This document shows, piece by piece, positions 55,268 to 63,215 of a DNA stretch of 64,000 nt. A model generated the notes under the pieces. The model made no database searches. It saw only the letters and a list, made by a program, of their open reading frames with translations, and was not told the DNA's origin. Position numbers and translations under genes: made by a program. Source of the DNA: JAIVJM01 sp963816985 (GTDB lineage Bacteria; Acidobacteriota; Blastocatellia; Pyrinomonadales; Pyrinomonadaceae); the NCBI GenBank assembly GCA_963816985.1, contig CAWFMF010000004.1, forward strand, positions 1,736,001 to 1,800,000. Direction: 5' to 3'. Position 1 is the stretch's first letter. Each line of letters opens with the position of its first letter.

Positions 55268-56062
55268 ATGTTCGAGTCAACCCTTCACCTGCCGGTGAGC
55301 CTCGCCATGTTCCAAGACATGTTCCACGCGCCCGACCCGGCGGCCATCATGCGCATGATTTTCCGCTGGACGCACTTCGTCGCCGGAATCACCTGGATCG
55401 GGATGCTCTACTTCTTCAACCTCGTCAACGTCAACTTCATGAAGGCGCTCGACGCGCCGACCAAGAAGGTGGTCGTGCCGGAGTTGATGCCGAAGGCGCT
55501 CTGGTACTTCCGCTGGGGCGCGGTCGTGACGGTTTTGGCCGGGATGGCCTACTACGCGATGTACCTCATCCCGCCCGACGTGAAGAACGCCAACAGCCTC
55601 GGAAACGCGGGCGCGAACACGTGGCTCATCCTCTTCGGCTGGCTCGCCATCGCCGTCGTCTTCTGGCTCATCTACTTCTTTATCCTCCCGCGCATCAACG
55701 ACGGCAAGGTGCTGGCGGTCGTCACGGCGGTCATCGTCATCCTCATGGCCGTCGTCATCGTGTGGTGTCTGAACGACCAGTTGACGGGCACGGTGGGTGG
55801 CCGCGACGAAAGCTTCGCGAGCAACAAGACGCTCTCCATCGGCATCGGCGGCGCGCTCGGCGTCTTCATGATGCTGAACGTGTGGGGCATCATCTGGCCC
55901 GCGCAGAAGCGGATCATCGCGGGCACGGTTTCGGGCACACCCGCGCCGCCCGAACTCGCGCGCCGCGCCTTCCTCGCCTCGCGCACCAACGCGTGGCTCT
56001 CGCTCCCGATGCTCTTCTTCATGGCGACCTCGCACGGCGACTACATCATGCTCGGTAAGTAA
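55268..56062 (+). CDS. PuuD-like urate hydroxylase membrane domain
   Basis: A 264-residue membrane protein with about 7 hydrophobic segments. RWTHFVAGITWIGMLYFFNL and WGIIWPAQKRIIAG match the PuuD/urate-oxidase membrane domain. In PuuD proteins a C-terminal cytochrome c domain is fused; no CxxCH exists here, so either a separate cytochrome is the electron acceptor or the function differs. No purine genes are adjacent. ATG follows GGAGG by 5 bases (55257-55261). Confidence 0.75.
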   Translation: MFESTLHLPVSLAMFQDMFHAPDPAAIMRMIFRWTHFVAGITWIGMLYFFNLVNVNFMKALDAPTKKVVVPELMPKALWYFRWGAVVTVLAGMAYYAMYLIPPDVKNANSLGNAGANTWLILFGWLAIAVVFWLIYFFILPRINDGKVLAVVTAVIVILMAVVIVWCLNDQLTGTVGGRDESFASNKTLSIGIGGALGVFMMLNVWGIIWPAQKRIIAGTVSGTPAPPELARRAFLASRTNAWLSLPMLFFMATSHGDYIMLGK

Positions 56063-56082
56063 CCGACCTCGGACTGCCGATA

Positions 56083-56154
56083 GCAAACAGTACCGTGAGC
56101 GGTAGCGAGCGGGTTGACGTTGATGACGCTCAACCCGCTCGCTTTACTGTTTGC
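56083..56154. repeat. Imperfect long hairpin (GCGGTAGCGAGCGGGT family)
   Basis: The outer arms GCAAACAGTA (56083-56092) and 56145-56154, and the inner arms 56104-56117 and 56130-56143, pair perfectly. The right side has lost about 11 bases relative to the left (CCGTGAGCGGT). It follows the PuuD-like gene. Confidence 0.9.
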
Positions 56155-56200
56155 GACACTAAAGCCTGACGCGCACGACGCATTCGTGACCGGCGGCGGT

Positions 56201-56230
56201 TAGATTAAGACCCGTTTCCGGGGCTATAAT
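56201..56230 (+). promoter_or_regulatory. Promoter of the superoxide dismutase gene
   Basis: TATAAT (56225-56230) with a weak TAGATT (56201-56206) at 18 bases; 57 bases upstream of the ATG at 56287. Confidence 0.55.
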
Positions 56231-56286
56231 CGCAAGTAAAACCCCCGGCCAGTTTCGCGCACTGATAGGAGCGAGAGGAGAATCTT

Positions 56287-56928
56287 ATGACCGACGTGAA
56301 AACTTATAAGCCGAAGCAGTTCGACTTGAGCGGGCTCAAGGGCATCTCGGACAAAACGCTGGAGATGCACTTCAAGCTCTACGAAGGCTACGTCAAGGAG
56401 ACCAACCGTCTGACGGAGAAGATCGCCGAGTTCCTCAACGACGGCAAAGTTGATCAGGAGGAGATGCCCGCCTACTCGGAGCTGACCCGCCGGATGGGCT
56501 TCGAGTACAACGGCATGGTCTTGCACGAGTACTACTTCGGCAACATGAAGCGGCAGGGGAGCGGCGACCCCGACAACGGCTCGAACTTCCGCGAGGCGGC
56601 TGAATCGTCCTTCGGCAGCTACGACATCTGGAAGGCGGATTTCATGAGCGTCGGCAAGATGCGCGGCGTCGGCTGGGCCGTCTGCTATCAGGACCCCGTC
56701 CACGGCTCGCTCTCGAACCACTGGATTACGCTCCACGAAGTCGGCAACATCGCGGGCTTCAACCCCGTCCTCGTGATGGACGTGTGGGAGCACGCCTTCC
56801 TCCTCGACTACGCCCCGGCGGAGCGGCCCAAGTACATCGAGGCCTTCTTCTCCAACATTGACTGGGAAGAGTGCGAGCGCCGCCTCCGTCAAGGCTCGAA
56901 GGCGCGGCCCGCCGCCGCCGAAGCTTAA
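56287..56928 (+). CDS. Fe/Mn-family superoxide dismutase, divergent
   Basis: A 213-residue protein. Metal ligands fit: H28 (LEMHFK), H80 (MVLHEYYF), D165 and H169 (MDVWEHAF). The second-shell HH pair of E. coli SOD is replaced by Phe29/Lys30, but Tyr35 of the gateway is kept. The Gln/His that sets Fe or Mn choice is not obvious. It probably disposes of superoxide in the cytoplasm (no signal peptide). GGAGAGGAG lies before the start. Confidence 0.85.
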   Translation: MTDVKTYKPKQFDLSGLKGISDKTLEMHFKLYEGYVKETNRLTEKIAEFLNDGKVDQEEMPAYSELTRRMGFEYNGMVLHEYYFGNMKRQGSGDPDNGSNFREAAESSFGSYDIWKADFMSVGKMRGVGWAVCYQDPVHGSLSNHWITLHEVGNIAGFNPVLVMDVWEHAFLLDYAPAERPKYIEAFFSNIDWEECERRLRQGSKARPAAAEA

Positions 56929-56940
56929 TCAACGAAGCAC

Positions 56941-57040
56941 GTCAGAACCGGAAGCGGTAGCGACCGGGTGCAATCATCGTCACCGCCCAAGTCGGGCGGC
57001 GGCTGAGGGACACCCGGTCGCTACCGCTCCCGGTTCTGAC
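56941..57040. repeat. 30-bp hairpin (GCGGTAGCGACCGGGT family)
   Basis: 56941-56970 pairs with 57011-57040 with one mismatch in 30. The 40-base loop contains a smaller CGCCC/GGGCG stem. It starts 13 bases after the SOD stop. Confidence 0.93.
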
Positions 57041-57104
57041 TTTCCCGGCCCTTCGGTTTATACTCCCGCATACGAACACCCAAGTCATCTAACGGAGGCA
57101 AGGA

Positions 57105-58094
57105 ATGAAACTCTCTCGATTCACGCTCCTCTCGTGCGCCCTCTCGCTGCTCGCCGTCGCGGCGGGCTGCTCTTCGGACATGAACGCGAACAAGTCGTCG
57201 AACGCTTCGGCCACGCCTGCGGCCACTGCTGCCGCCGCGCCCGCGCCGCAGACGCTCACCGTCGCCGAGCGCCCGCAAACAATCAAAGACCAGATGACGC
57301 AACGCGGCGAGCAGGACGAGGCCGCGCCCGTTCTGCGCATCGTCGAGCCCGCCGCGAACGCGACCGTCAAGGGCTCGACCGTCCGCGTCAAGCTCAACCT
57401 CGCGGGCGAACTCAAGGGCTACAAGCCGCACAAAGACCCGGCGACGAAGATGGGCAACCACATCCACGTCATCCTCGACAACCAGCCCTACGAGGCCTAC
57501 TACGAACTCGACCAGCCGTTCGAGCTGCGCAACGTGAGCGCGGGCGCGCACACCCTGCGCGTCTTCGCCTCGCGCCCGTGGCACGAGAGCTACAAGAACG
57601 AAGGCTCGTTCCAGATGGTCTCCTTCAACGTCGAGGGCGGCGGCGACCCTTCGAAGCCGACGACGACCGCCACCGGCCAGACGATGGCCACCAACGCGAA
57701 CGCCCCGGCGACGAACGCCAACGCCGCGACGCCCGCCACGACGCCCGAAGGCAAGGACATGTCCGCGAGCACCGGCGGGGCCGTGGACAAGTCGAAGCCG
57801 CTTCTCACCTACAGCCGACCGAAGGGCGAGTACACGGGCGCGGACGCGAACAACATCATGATTGACTTCTGGCTCTCGAACGCGAAGCTGCAAGGCGACG
57901 GCGGCGAGTACCGCGTCCGCTATTCGGTGGACGGCGGCGAGGCCAAATACATTGACCGTTGGGACCCCATCTGGCTCACGGGCTGGACGGCAGGAAAACA
58001 CAAGGTCAAGCTCGAACTCGTGGACAAGAGCGGCAACGCGGTCGAGAACGGCGGCTACAACACGACGGAGCGCGAAATCACGGTCGTCAAGTAG
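57105..58094 (+). CDS. Lipoprotein with two Ig-like domains, unknown
   Basis: A 329-residue lipoprotein: signal peptide with lipobox VAAGCSS (Cys about 22). A linker rich in Ala/Thr/Asn separates two beta-sandwich parts: residues 75-185 (PVLRIVEPAANATVKGSTVR, GAHTLRVFASRPWHESYKNE) and 225-329 (LLTYSRPKGEYTGADANNIM, KHKVKLELVDKSG). The first part has an HIHVILDNQPYEAYYELDQP segment resembling domains that bind other envelope proteins. Function unknown. The gene follows the SOD hairpin. Confidence 0.7.
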   Translation: MKLSRFTLLSCALSLLAVAAGCSSDMNANKSSNASATPAATAAAAPAPQTLTVAERPQTIKDQMTQRGEQDEAAPVLRIVEPAANATVKGSTVRVKLNLAGELKGYKPHKDPATKMGNHIHVILDNQPYEAYYELDQPFELRNVSAGAHTLRVFASRPWHESYKNEGSFQMVSFNVEGGGDPSKPTTTATGQTMATNANAPATNANAATPATTPEGKDMSASTGGAVDKSKPLLTYSRPKGEYTGADANNIMIDFWLSNAKLQGDGGEYRVRYSVDGGEAKYIDRWDPIWLTGWTAGKHKVKLELVDKSGNAVENGGYNTTEREITVVK

Positions 58095-58125
58095 GTCGTC
58101 GAGTAAGCATTGAATAACCTGAAGT

Positions 58126-58764
58126 ATGTTTGAACAGAGGCGTGCGGAGTTCGGCGCGCTCGTCGCGGAGGTCGCGGCGTGCCGGAAGTGCGCGGCGATG
58201 TGCGGGCGCGCGCCGGTCTTGAGCGAATTGAACGGCGCGGTCGGCGCGCGCGTCATGTTCGTCGGCGAGGCTCCGGGCCGGCAGGGCGGCGACCGCACGC
58301 GCGTGCCCTTTTCGGGCGACCAGTCGGGGCGCAACTTCGCCCGCTACCTCGACTCAATCGGCCTCACGCGCGCCGAGATTTTCATCACCAACGCCGCGCT
58401 CTGCAACCCTCGCGCCGCGTCGGGCGCGAACCGCAAGCCGACGCCGACGGAAGTCTCGAACTGCTCCGACTTCCTGCGCCGTCAGATAGAGTTGGTCAAC
58501 GCGCCCGTCGTCGTCACGCTCGGCGCGGTCTCGCTTGCCGCGCTCCGGGCCGTCGAGTATCATCAACTCTCTCTCAAAGGGAACGTCGGCCAGATACATC
58601 ACTGGCGCGGGCGTCTGCTCGTGCCGCTCTACCATCCGAGCCCGCAGGTCCTCGCCTCGCACCGGCGCGAGGCGGCGCAACTCGAAGACTACAAGTCGGT
58701 CGCGCTCGCACTCAGCCGCGCCGCAAGCGGCGGCCAAGTCGGCGCGACGGACGCGAGAAAGTAA
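58126..58764 (+). CDS. Uracil-DNA glycosylase, family 4/5-like, Fe-S
   Basis: A 212-residue DNA repair enzyme. The water-activating region reads VGEAPGRQGGDRTRVPFSGD, where family 4 has GExPGxxE; the Glu48 is present. The Fe-S cysteines are C19, C22 (CRKC), C93 and C113 (spacing C-x2-C ... C-x19-C). The substrate loop LYHPSPQ near residue 167 is complete. It removes uracil from deaminated DNA. The last 20 residues are polar and likely disordered. Confidence 0.85.
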   Translation: MFEQRRAEFGALVAEVAACRKCAAMCGRAPVLSELNGAVGARVMFVGEAPGRQGGDRTRVPFSGDQSGRNFARYLDSIGLTRAEIFITNAALCNPRAASGANRKPTPTEVSNCSDFLRRQIELVNAPVVVTLGAVSLAALRAVEYHQLSLKGNVGQIHHWRGRLLVPLYHPSPQVLASHRREAAQLEDYKSVALALSRAASGGQVGATDARK

Positions 58765-58782
58765 GAGAGGTTTCAAACGAAT

Positions 58783-59424
58783 ATGAAAAGCACGCTCAAA
58801 CCCTCCTCGCTCAGAACTTCAAAGACGGCGACGCTCTTCGTCGCGCTCGCGGCGCTCGCCTTCTTGTTTGTTGGCTCGGCGTCCGCGCAGCTCACGGGTT
58901 CGGGGACGACGAAGGTCTTGAAGGCCGACGCCCCGGCGGCGGCAGCCGCGCCGAAGGTGGGCGAGGCCGCGCCGGACTTCCAACTCCCTTACGCCACGCA
59001 GGAGAAGATTTTCTTCCGCGACGAGGAGCGCATGACGCTCGCCAGCCAGAAGGGCAAGAACGTCATCCTCGCCTTCTACCCGGCGGACTGGTCGGGCGGC
59101 TGCACGACCGAGGTCTGCACCTTCCGCGACACCTTCATGGAGTTCGGCAAGTTCAACGCCGTCGTCTTCGGCATCAGCGGCGACTACGTCTTCTCGCACC
59201 ACGAGTGGGCGAAGCACCACAAGCTCCCCTTCGCCCTGCTCTCCGACCACGACCACGCGGTCGCTCGCGCCTACGCCAGCTACAACGACAAGTACGGCCT
59301 CAACAACCGCACCATCTACCTCATTGATAAAGACGGCGTGGTGCGCTACGTCAACCTCAACTTCAAGGCGGGCGACAAGAAGGACTACGACACCCTTCGC
59401 GCCGAACTTGAAAAGCTGAAGTAA
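58783..59424 (+). CDS. Exported peroxiredoxin (AhpC/TSA, BCP-like)
   Basis: A 213-residue protein with a signal peptide (about 1-36, ending SASAQL). The peroxidatic Cys107 is in YPADWSGGCTTEVCTF, and Cys112 could be the resolving residue as in atypical BCP enzymes. The mature part is a normal Prx fold (YLIDKDGVVRYVNLNF). Most bacterial Prx are cytoplasmic, so this would protect the periplasm. It lies downstream of the uracil-DNA glycosylase. Confidence 0.85.
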   Translation: MKSTLKPSSLRTSKTATLFVALAALAFLFVGSASAQLTGSGTTKVLKADAPAAAAAPKVGEAAPDFQLPYATQEKIFFRDEERMTLASQKGKNVILAFYPADWSGGCTTEVCTFRDTFMEFGKFNAVVFGISGDYVFSHHEWAKHHKLPFALLSDHDHAVARAYASYNDKYGLNNRTIYLIDKDGVVRYVNLNFKAGDKKDYDTLRAELEKLK

Positions 59425-59566
59425 CGACGGCGACCGACGAACCGGGGGCCGTGACTTTCGTCAGCGCCCCCTTCATCTACAACCAGGGCGAGACGGGGGA
59501 GACTTCGATTTGAAACTCCTTCGTCTCGCCCCGCACACACGCCCACCAACACCCGCTGCCCCGACT

Positions 59567-60370
59567 ATGAAGAACCGACCGCGTAGCCTCGTCGCCCTCT
59601 CACTGACTTTACTCGTCTCCGCATCTCAAATCCCTTCCGCCGCACCGGCAAGAGTTGACGCGGGCACACGTCCGCAGTCAACGCGCCGCGCCCGACGACC
59701 GGCCCGCCCGCGACCTTCGAGAGACAAGGTGATGCAGGAGGAGATCGTCCATTTCCCGCGCGCCGGTCGCGTGAACGTTCGCGCCGTCGAGGCGCTTGGC
59801 AGACAGCCGCGCCTTGAGTTCCTGAGCGAAACGACGGCCCGCCGTCTCCAAGTCATCACGCTCGGCACGTCCGCGCCTGAGACGTACAGACCTTTGGACG
59901 AGCCGGGCGTCTCGCTGATTGACCCCTTCCTGCGCTTCATGCCTTTGAACGTCGAGGGCTTTCCCGCGCCGCTCGTCCTTGCGGTGGCGGTCAGGCCCGG
60001 CGGCTCCGACCACGGCTTCGAGACGACTATCATCGCCGAGCGCGGCGCGGCCTTCCGCGTGCTCACGCCCGAGCCGCTCCTGACGCCGATTCAGGGCGGC
60101 GTCTTCGTCGGCGACCTCGGCGGCGGGCGCGGCCCCGGCGTCGCCGTCTGGAGCTTCATCTGGGGCGACGACGAGGCGCACTACGCCGGGCATCGCTACG
60201 AAGTAAAGCTCTATCCATTCGACGCGCGGCGCGGCGTGTTCCGGCGCGCGACCGTGCAACGCTCGAAGCAGAAGCACCGGAGCGGCGAGGACGCGTTGGA
60301 AGAGCTGAAGCTCCCGCGTTACACAAACCTCCTCGAAAACTTCCCGGCCATTAAGGATTACCGGAACTAA
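59567..60370 (+). CDS. Secreted protein, unknown
   Basis: A 267-residue protein from the ATG at 59567, with a signal peptide (RSLVALSLTLLVSASQIPSA). A basic linker (RRARRPARPRPSRDK) is followed by a beta-rich region (LVLAVAVRPGGSDHGFETTI, GVFVGDLGGGRGPGVAVWSF). A TTG start 57 bases upstream is less attractive. No family was recognised; the FVGDLGGGRGPG segment resembles FG-GAP-like blade loops seen in the next gene. Confidence 0.55.
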   Translation: MKNRPRSLVALSLTLLVSASQIPSAAPARVDAGTRPQSTRRARRPARPRPSRDKVMQEEIVHFPRAGRVNVRAVEALGRQPRLEFLSETTARRLQVITLGTSAPETYRPLDEPGVSLIDPFLRFMPLNVEGFPAPLVLAVAVRPGGSDHGFETTIIAERGAAFRVLTPEPLLTPIQGGVFVGDLGGGRGPGVAVWSFIWGDDEAHYAGHRYEVKLYPFDARRGVFRRATVQRSKQKHRSGEDALEELKLPRYTNLLENFPAIKDYRN

Positions 60371-60386
60371 GATTCTGCCCGATAAT

Positions 60387-60457
60387 TGTAGGGGCAGGGC
60401 TCGTCCCTGCCCGTCGCTGACGTAACCACACGGGCAGGGACGAGCCCTGCCCCTACA
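60387..60457. repeat. 27-bp perfect inverted repeat (GGGGCAGGGCTCGTCCCTGCCC type)
   Basis: 60387-60413 is the exact reverse complement of 60431-60457. Each arm is itself nearly palindromic (GGGCAGGG-CTCGT-CCCTGCCC), so alternative folds exist. This sequence type is a widely dispersed bacterial intergenic repeat. It separates two secreted-protein genes. Confidence 0.9.
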
Positions 60458-60480
60458 GACGTATCCAGGTTGAAGGATAG

Positions 60481-61269
60481 ATGATGCGTGGAAACCTTTT
60501 GATGTTCAGCAAGCTCGTTCTGCCTGCTCTCACTCTCTTCGTCCTGCTCGCACCGCAGGCGTCGGCGCAGAGCGTCGAGCGCGAGTACCTGCCGTTCGGC
60601 GAAAGGAAGCTCCGGCGCTTCCCCTTGAAGCGGACTGAGCTGACGCGCGAGGGGCTGATGAGCGAGCGCGGCGTGACGGTCTCCGGCGTGAGGATTCGTG
60701 AGGAGGAGGAGCAGCAGACCAACGGCGGCGCGCGGAACACGGAGGACGAGGAAGACCCGTTCCGCCGCCTCGTCTTCAGCGGGCGCGACCGCGAGGGGCG
60801 GGAGTGGCGGATTGAAACGGACACGGATACTTATTACGAGGCGGTTTACGAAGGCGACCTCGACCGCAACGGACAGGCCGACCTCGTCGTCTCCATCGGG
60901 ACGGGCGGCAACGGCCTCGCGCCGCCGACGCGCCTCGTCTTCCTGACGCGCGACCGGGCGGGGCGGCCCAAGCTCTTCGAGGCGACCGGCTACTTCGAGG
61001 CGCGGGCCGCCGACATCTTCGACGTGGCGGACTTGGACGGCGACGGTCGCGCCGAGCTGCTCTACATGAACTTCGACGACGGCTACTGGATTACGAACCT
61101 CTACCGCGTCCGCGAGTCGCAATGGAGCCGCGTCGAGGGCCGCTTCGCGGGACTCAGCTTCCCCCTCTTCACGCGCTTCACGCGCCGCCCCAACCATCGC
61201 CCCGTCCGCCCCGCGCCGGGCCGCAACCCCGTCTCGCCAGACCTGATAAAAGAGAACGCGAAACGCTGA
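60481..61269 (+). CDS. Secreted FG-GAP/VCBS-repeat-like protein
   Basis: A 262-residue protein with a signal peptide (LVLPALTLFVLLAPQASAQS). The central part contains Asp-rich calcium-loop-like repeats (YEGDLDRNGQADLVVSIGTG, FDVADLDGDGRAELLYMNFD) typical of FG-GAP blades. The C-terminus is basic and proline-rich. Probably an extracellular or periplasmic binding protein. Tandem with the upstream unknown secreted gene. Confidence 0.65.
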   Translation: MMRGNLLMFSKLVLPALTLFVLLAPQASAQSVEREYLPFGERKLRRFPLKRTELTREGLMSERGVTVSGVRIREEEEQQTNGGARNTEDEEDPFRRLVFSGRDREGREWRIETDTDTYYEAVYEGDLDRNGQADLVVSIGTGGNGLAPPTRLVFLTRDRAGRPKLFEATGYFEARAADIFDVADLDGDGRAELLYMNFDDGYWITNLYRVRESQWSRVEGRFAGLSFPLFTRFTRRPNHRPVRPAPGRNPVSPDLIKENAKR

Positions 61270-61286
61270 ACTGAAAGGAAGGAGAC

Positions 61287-61527
61287 AGGAGTCAGAATTA
61301 AGAAGCTGTTTGAAAAATTCTCAGCTCCGGAGGAGCGGGATGTTTATAGACCGCCGGCACATCATGACGGCCAAGCTCCGTCGGAGCGACATACGGACAT
61401 GCCGCTCCGACGGAGCTTGCGAATAACAACTACACGCCGGGCTATAAACATTCCGTCCCTGACGGGACTTTGAACACAGCTTCTAAGAAGTCAGAAGATA
61501 AGCAAGTCGCTCTTCATTCTGACTCCT
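61287..61527. repeat. Composite repeat: REP-like element inside a word hairpin
   Basis: The outer 12-bp arms AGGAGTCAGAAT (61287-61298) and 61516-61527 pair perfectly. Inside, at about 61303-61482, another element has AAGCTGTT/AACACAGCTT ends, GTTTATAG/CTATAAAC inner arms and a GCTCCGTCGGAGC-type centre (palindromic, 61375-61430). This inner element resembles short dispersed REP-type mobile elements. It lies in the 360-base gap before the YgfZ gene. Confidence 0.75.
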
Positions 61528-61630
61528 GACTCCTTCTACATCTTTCCCCGTTTCTTCTCCGCCCGTCGCGTGTGGTGTAATGAAGGTGAATAATTCCTGA
61601 CAGAAGAAGCGGGCGGGTGTTGACGAAGTA

Positions 61631-62824
61631 ATGGAGGCGAGAGTGGAGAGCGGAGTTTCAGAGGCGACGGCGGCGCGTCGTTCGGCGTTGTTTGAGGCGC
61701 ACGAGCGGGCGGGAGCTTTAATGCGCGTGGAGGACGGGTGGCTCGTCCCCGCCGCTTACGGCGACGCGGGCGCGGAGTACGAGGCGGTGCGCGGCGGCGC
61801 GGGCGCGGGCCTCTTCGACCTCTCTTCGCGCGCGCGCATCGAGGTGAGCGGCGCGGAGGCCGTGCAGTTCTTGAACGGCATGGTGACGAACGATGTCGCT
61901 ACGCTCGCCGAAGGCGCGTGGATGCACGCGGCCTTCCCGAACGTGCAGGGGCGTCTCGTGGCTCGCGTCCGCGTCCTGCGTCGCGCCGACGCGTTCCTCT
62001 TCGACACCGAGCCCGCGACGCACGCCGCGCTTCTCAAGACGCTCGAACGCTTCACCCTCGCCGGGGATTTCCGCGTCAAGGACTTGACGGCGGAAACCGC
62101 GCTCGTCTCCGTGCAAGGCGCGCGCGCCGCCGTCATCGTCGGCGAGGCTTTGGGCTTCGAGGCTGCGGGGTTGGAACGTGGCCGGGTCGCGTTCGTGTCG
62201 GAAGGGAAATTCGGCGAGCGTCCCTTGAACGTCATCCGCGCGACGCACACGGCGGAGGACGGGTTCGACGTGTTCGTTGACGCCGGGGCGGCGTCGTCCG
62301 TGTGGGACGCGCTCGCCGGTGCGGGCGCGCGGCCCGCGGGCTTCGACGCGTTGGAGGTCTTGCGCGTCGAGGCGGGAGTGCCGCGCTACGGCTCGGACGC
62401 TTCGGACGCGAACGTGGTGCTCGAAGTCGTGGACGAGTCGGAGGCCGTGAGCTACACGAAGGGCTGCTACGTCGGGCAGGAGATCATCGCGCGCATCCAC
62501 TGGCGCGGCCACGTCGCCAAGAAGCTCACGGGCCTCGTCTTCGACGGCGAAGCCGCGCCGACGGTAGGAGCAAAAATCAAAGGCGCGGACGGCGAGAAGG
62601 AGATCGGTCGTGTCACTTCGGTCGTCACCTCGCCGCGTCTGGGTCGCGTCGTCGCCCTCGGACTCGTCCGTTACGAACACCTCGCGCCGGGGACGGAAGT
62701 GAAAGTCTTCGACGCCGAAGAGACTTCGTTCCCGGCGCGCGTCGCGGAGCTGCCGCTCGTGCGCGGCAGTTGGGACGCGGGCGTCGAAGACGAAACGAAC
62801 GTTGAGAAGGAGTCGGGGGCGTGA
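61631..62824 (+). CDS. ygfZ: Folate-dependent Fe-S cluster protein YgfZ (GcvT-like)
   Basis: A 397-residue GcvT-fold protein. The diagnostic YgfZ motif KGCYVGQE is at about 277-284, followed by the RIHWRGHVAKKL segment. GcvT-like folate-binding strands (LSSRARIEVSGAEAVQFLNG, MVTNDV) are intact. The KGCYVGQE cysteine is essential for Fe-S cluster maintenance in known YgfZ. Consistent with the nearby Fe-S genes. ATG at 61631; the next gene starts within its stop (GTGA). Confidence 0.9.
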   Translation: MEARVESGVSEATAARRSALFEAHERAGALMRVEDGWLVPAAYGDAGAEYEAVRGGAGAGLFDLSSRARIEVSGAEAVQFLNGMVTNDVATLAEGAWMHAAFPNVQGRLVARVRVLRRADAFLFDTEPATHAALLKTLERFTLAGDFRVKDLTAETALVSVQGARAAVIVGEALGFEAAGLERGRVAFVSEGKFGERPLNVIRATHTAEDGFDVFVDAGAASSVWDALAGAGARPAGFDALEVLRVEAGVPRYGSDASDANVVLEVVDESEAVSYTKGCYVGQEIIARIHWRGHVAKKLTGLVFDGEAAPTVGAKIKGADGEKEIGRVTSVVTSPRLGRVVALGLVRYEHLAPGTEVKVFDAEETSFPARVAELPLVRGSWDAGVEDETNVEKESGA

Positions 62825-63138
62825 GCGAAGCTGAAGTGCCCGGAAAGGGCTCGGCCCCGGCTGAGTCGCCGAATCAGAACCTCGCGTATGAGCAGGCGCG
62901 GCTGGCCTACTCCATCATCCAGTCGCTTCTGGAACACACGCGCGTCACGCAGGATTTGGTCGCGTTGATGGCGCAGGTGATTGACGAAGAGACGCAGAAG
63001 GCCCTGACGAACACGCCCCACTGGTCGGCCTACCTCGACAGCCGCCGCGCGATGGAGCGCACCCGCGAGGAGATAGAAAAGTTTGCCGAGGTCTGGACGC
63101 GCCTCGCCGAAGAGGCGGACGAAGCTCAGGCCGACTGA
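62821..63138 (+). CDS. Small helical protein, unknown
   Basis: A 105-residue protein beginning with GTG at the overlap with the YgfZ stop. N-terminal 22 residues are disordered; the rest forms long helices (ARLAYSIIQSLLEHTRVTQD, RTREEIEKFAEVWTRLAEEA). It is coupled to YgfZ. No family recognised. Confidence 0.55.
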   Translation: MSEAEVPGKGSAPAESPNQNLAYEQARLAYSIIQSLLEHTRVTQDLVALMAQVIDEETQKALTNTPHWSAYLDSRRAMERTREEIEKFAEVWTRLAEEADEAQAD

Positions 63139-63215
63139 CTCCGAAGAAGGGTCGCTCCCGCGTTGAAGCCGCCCGCCGAGGCCGCGTTATAGTAAGTAAG
63201 ACGCCGCCGCTATCG

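Noticed and set aside
57021..58334. 437-codon minus-strand frame over the lipoprotein gene
   Set aside because: Antisense shadow: the plus-strand gene has a lipobox and beta-domain sequence, the antisense is composition-driven.
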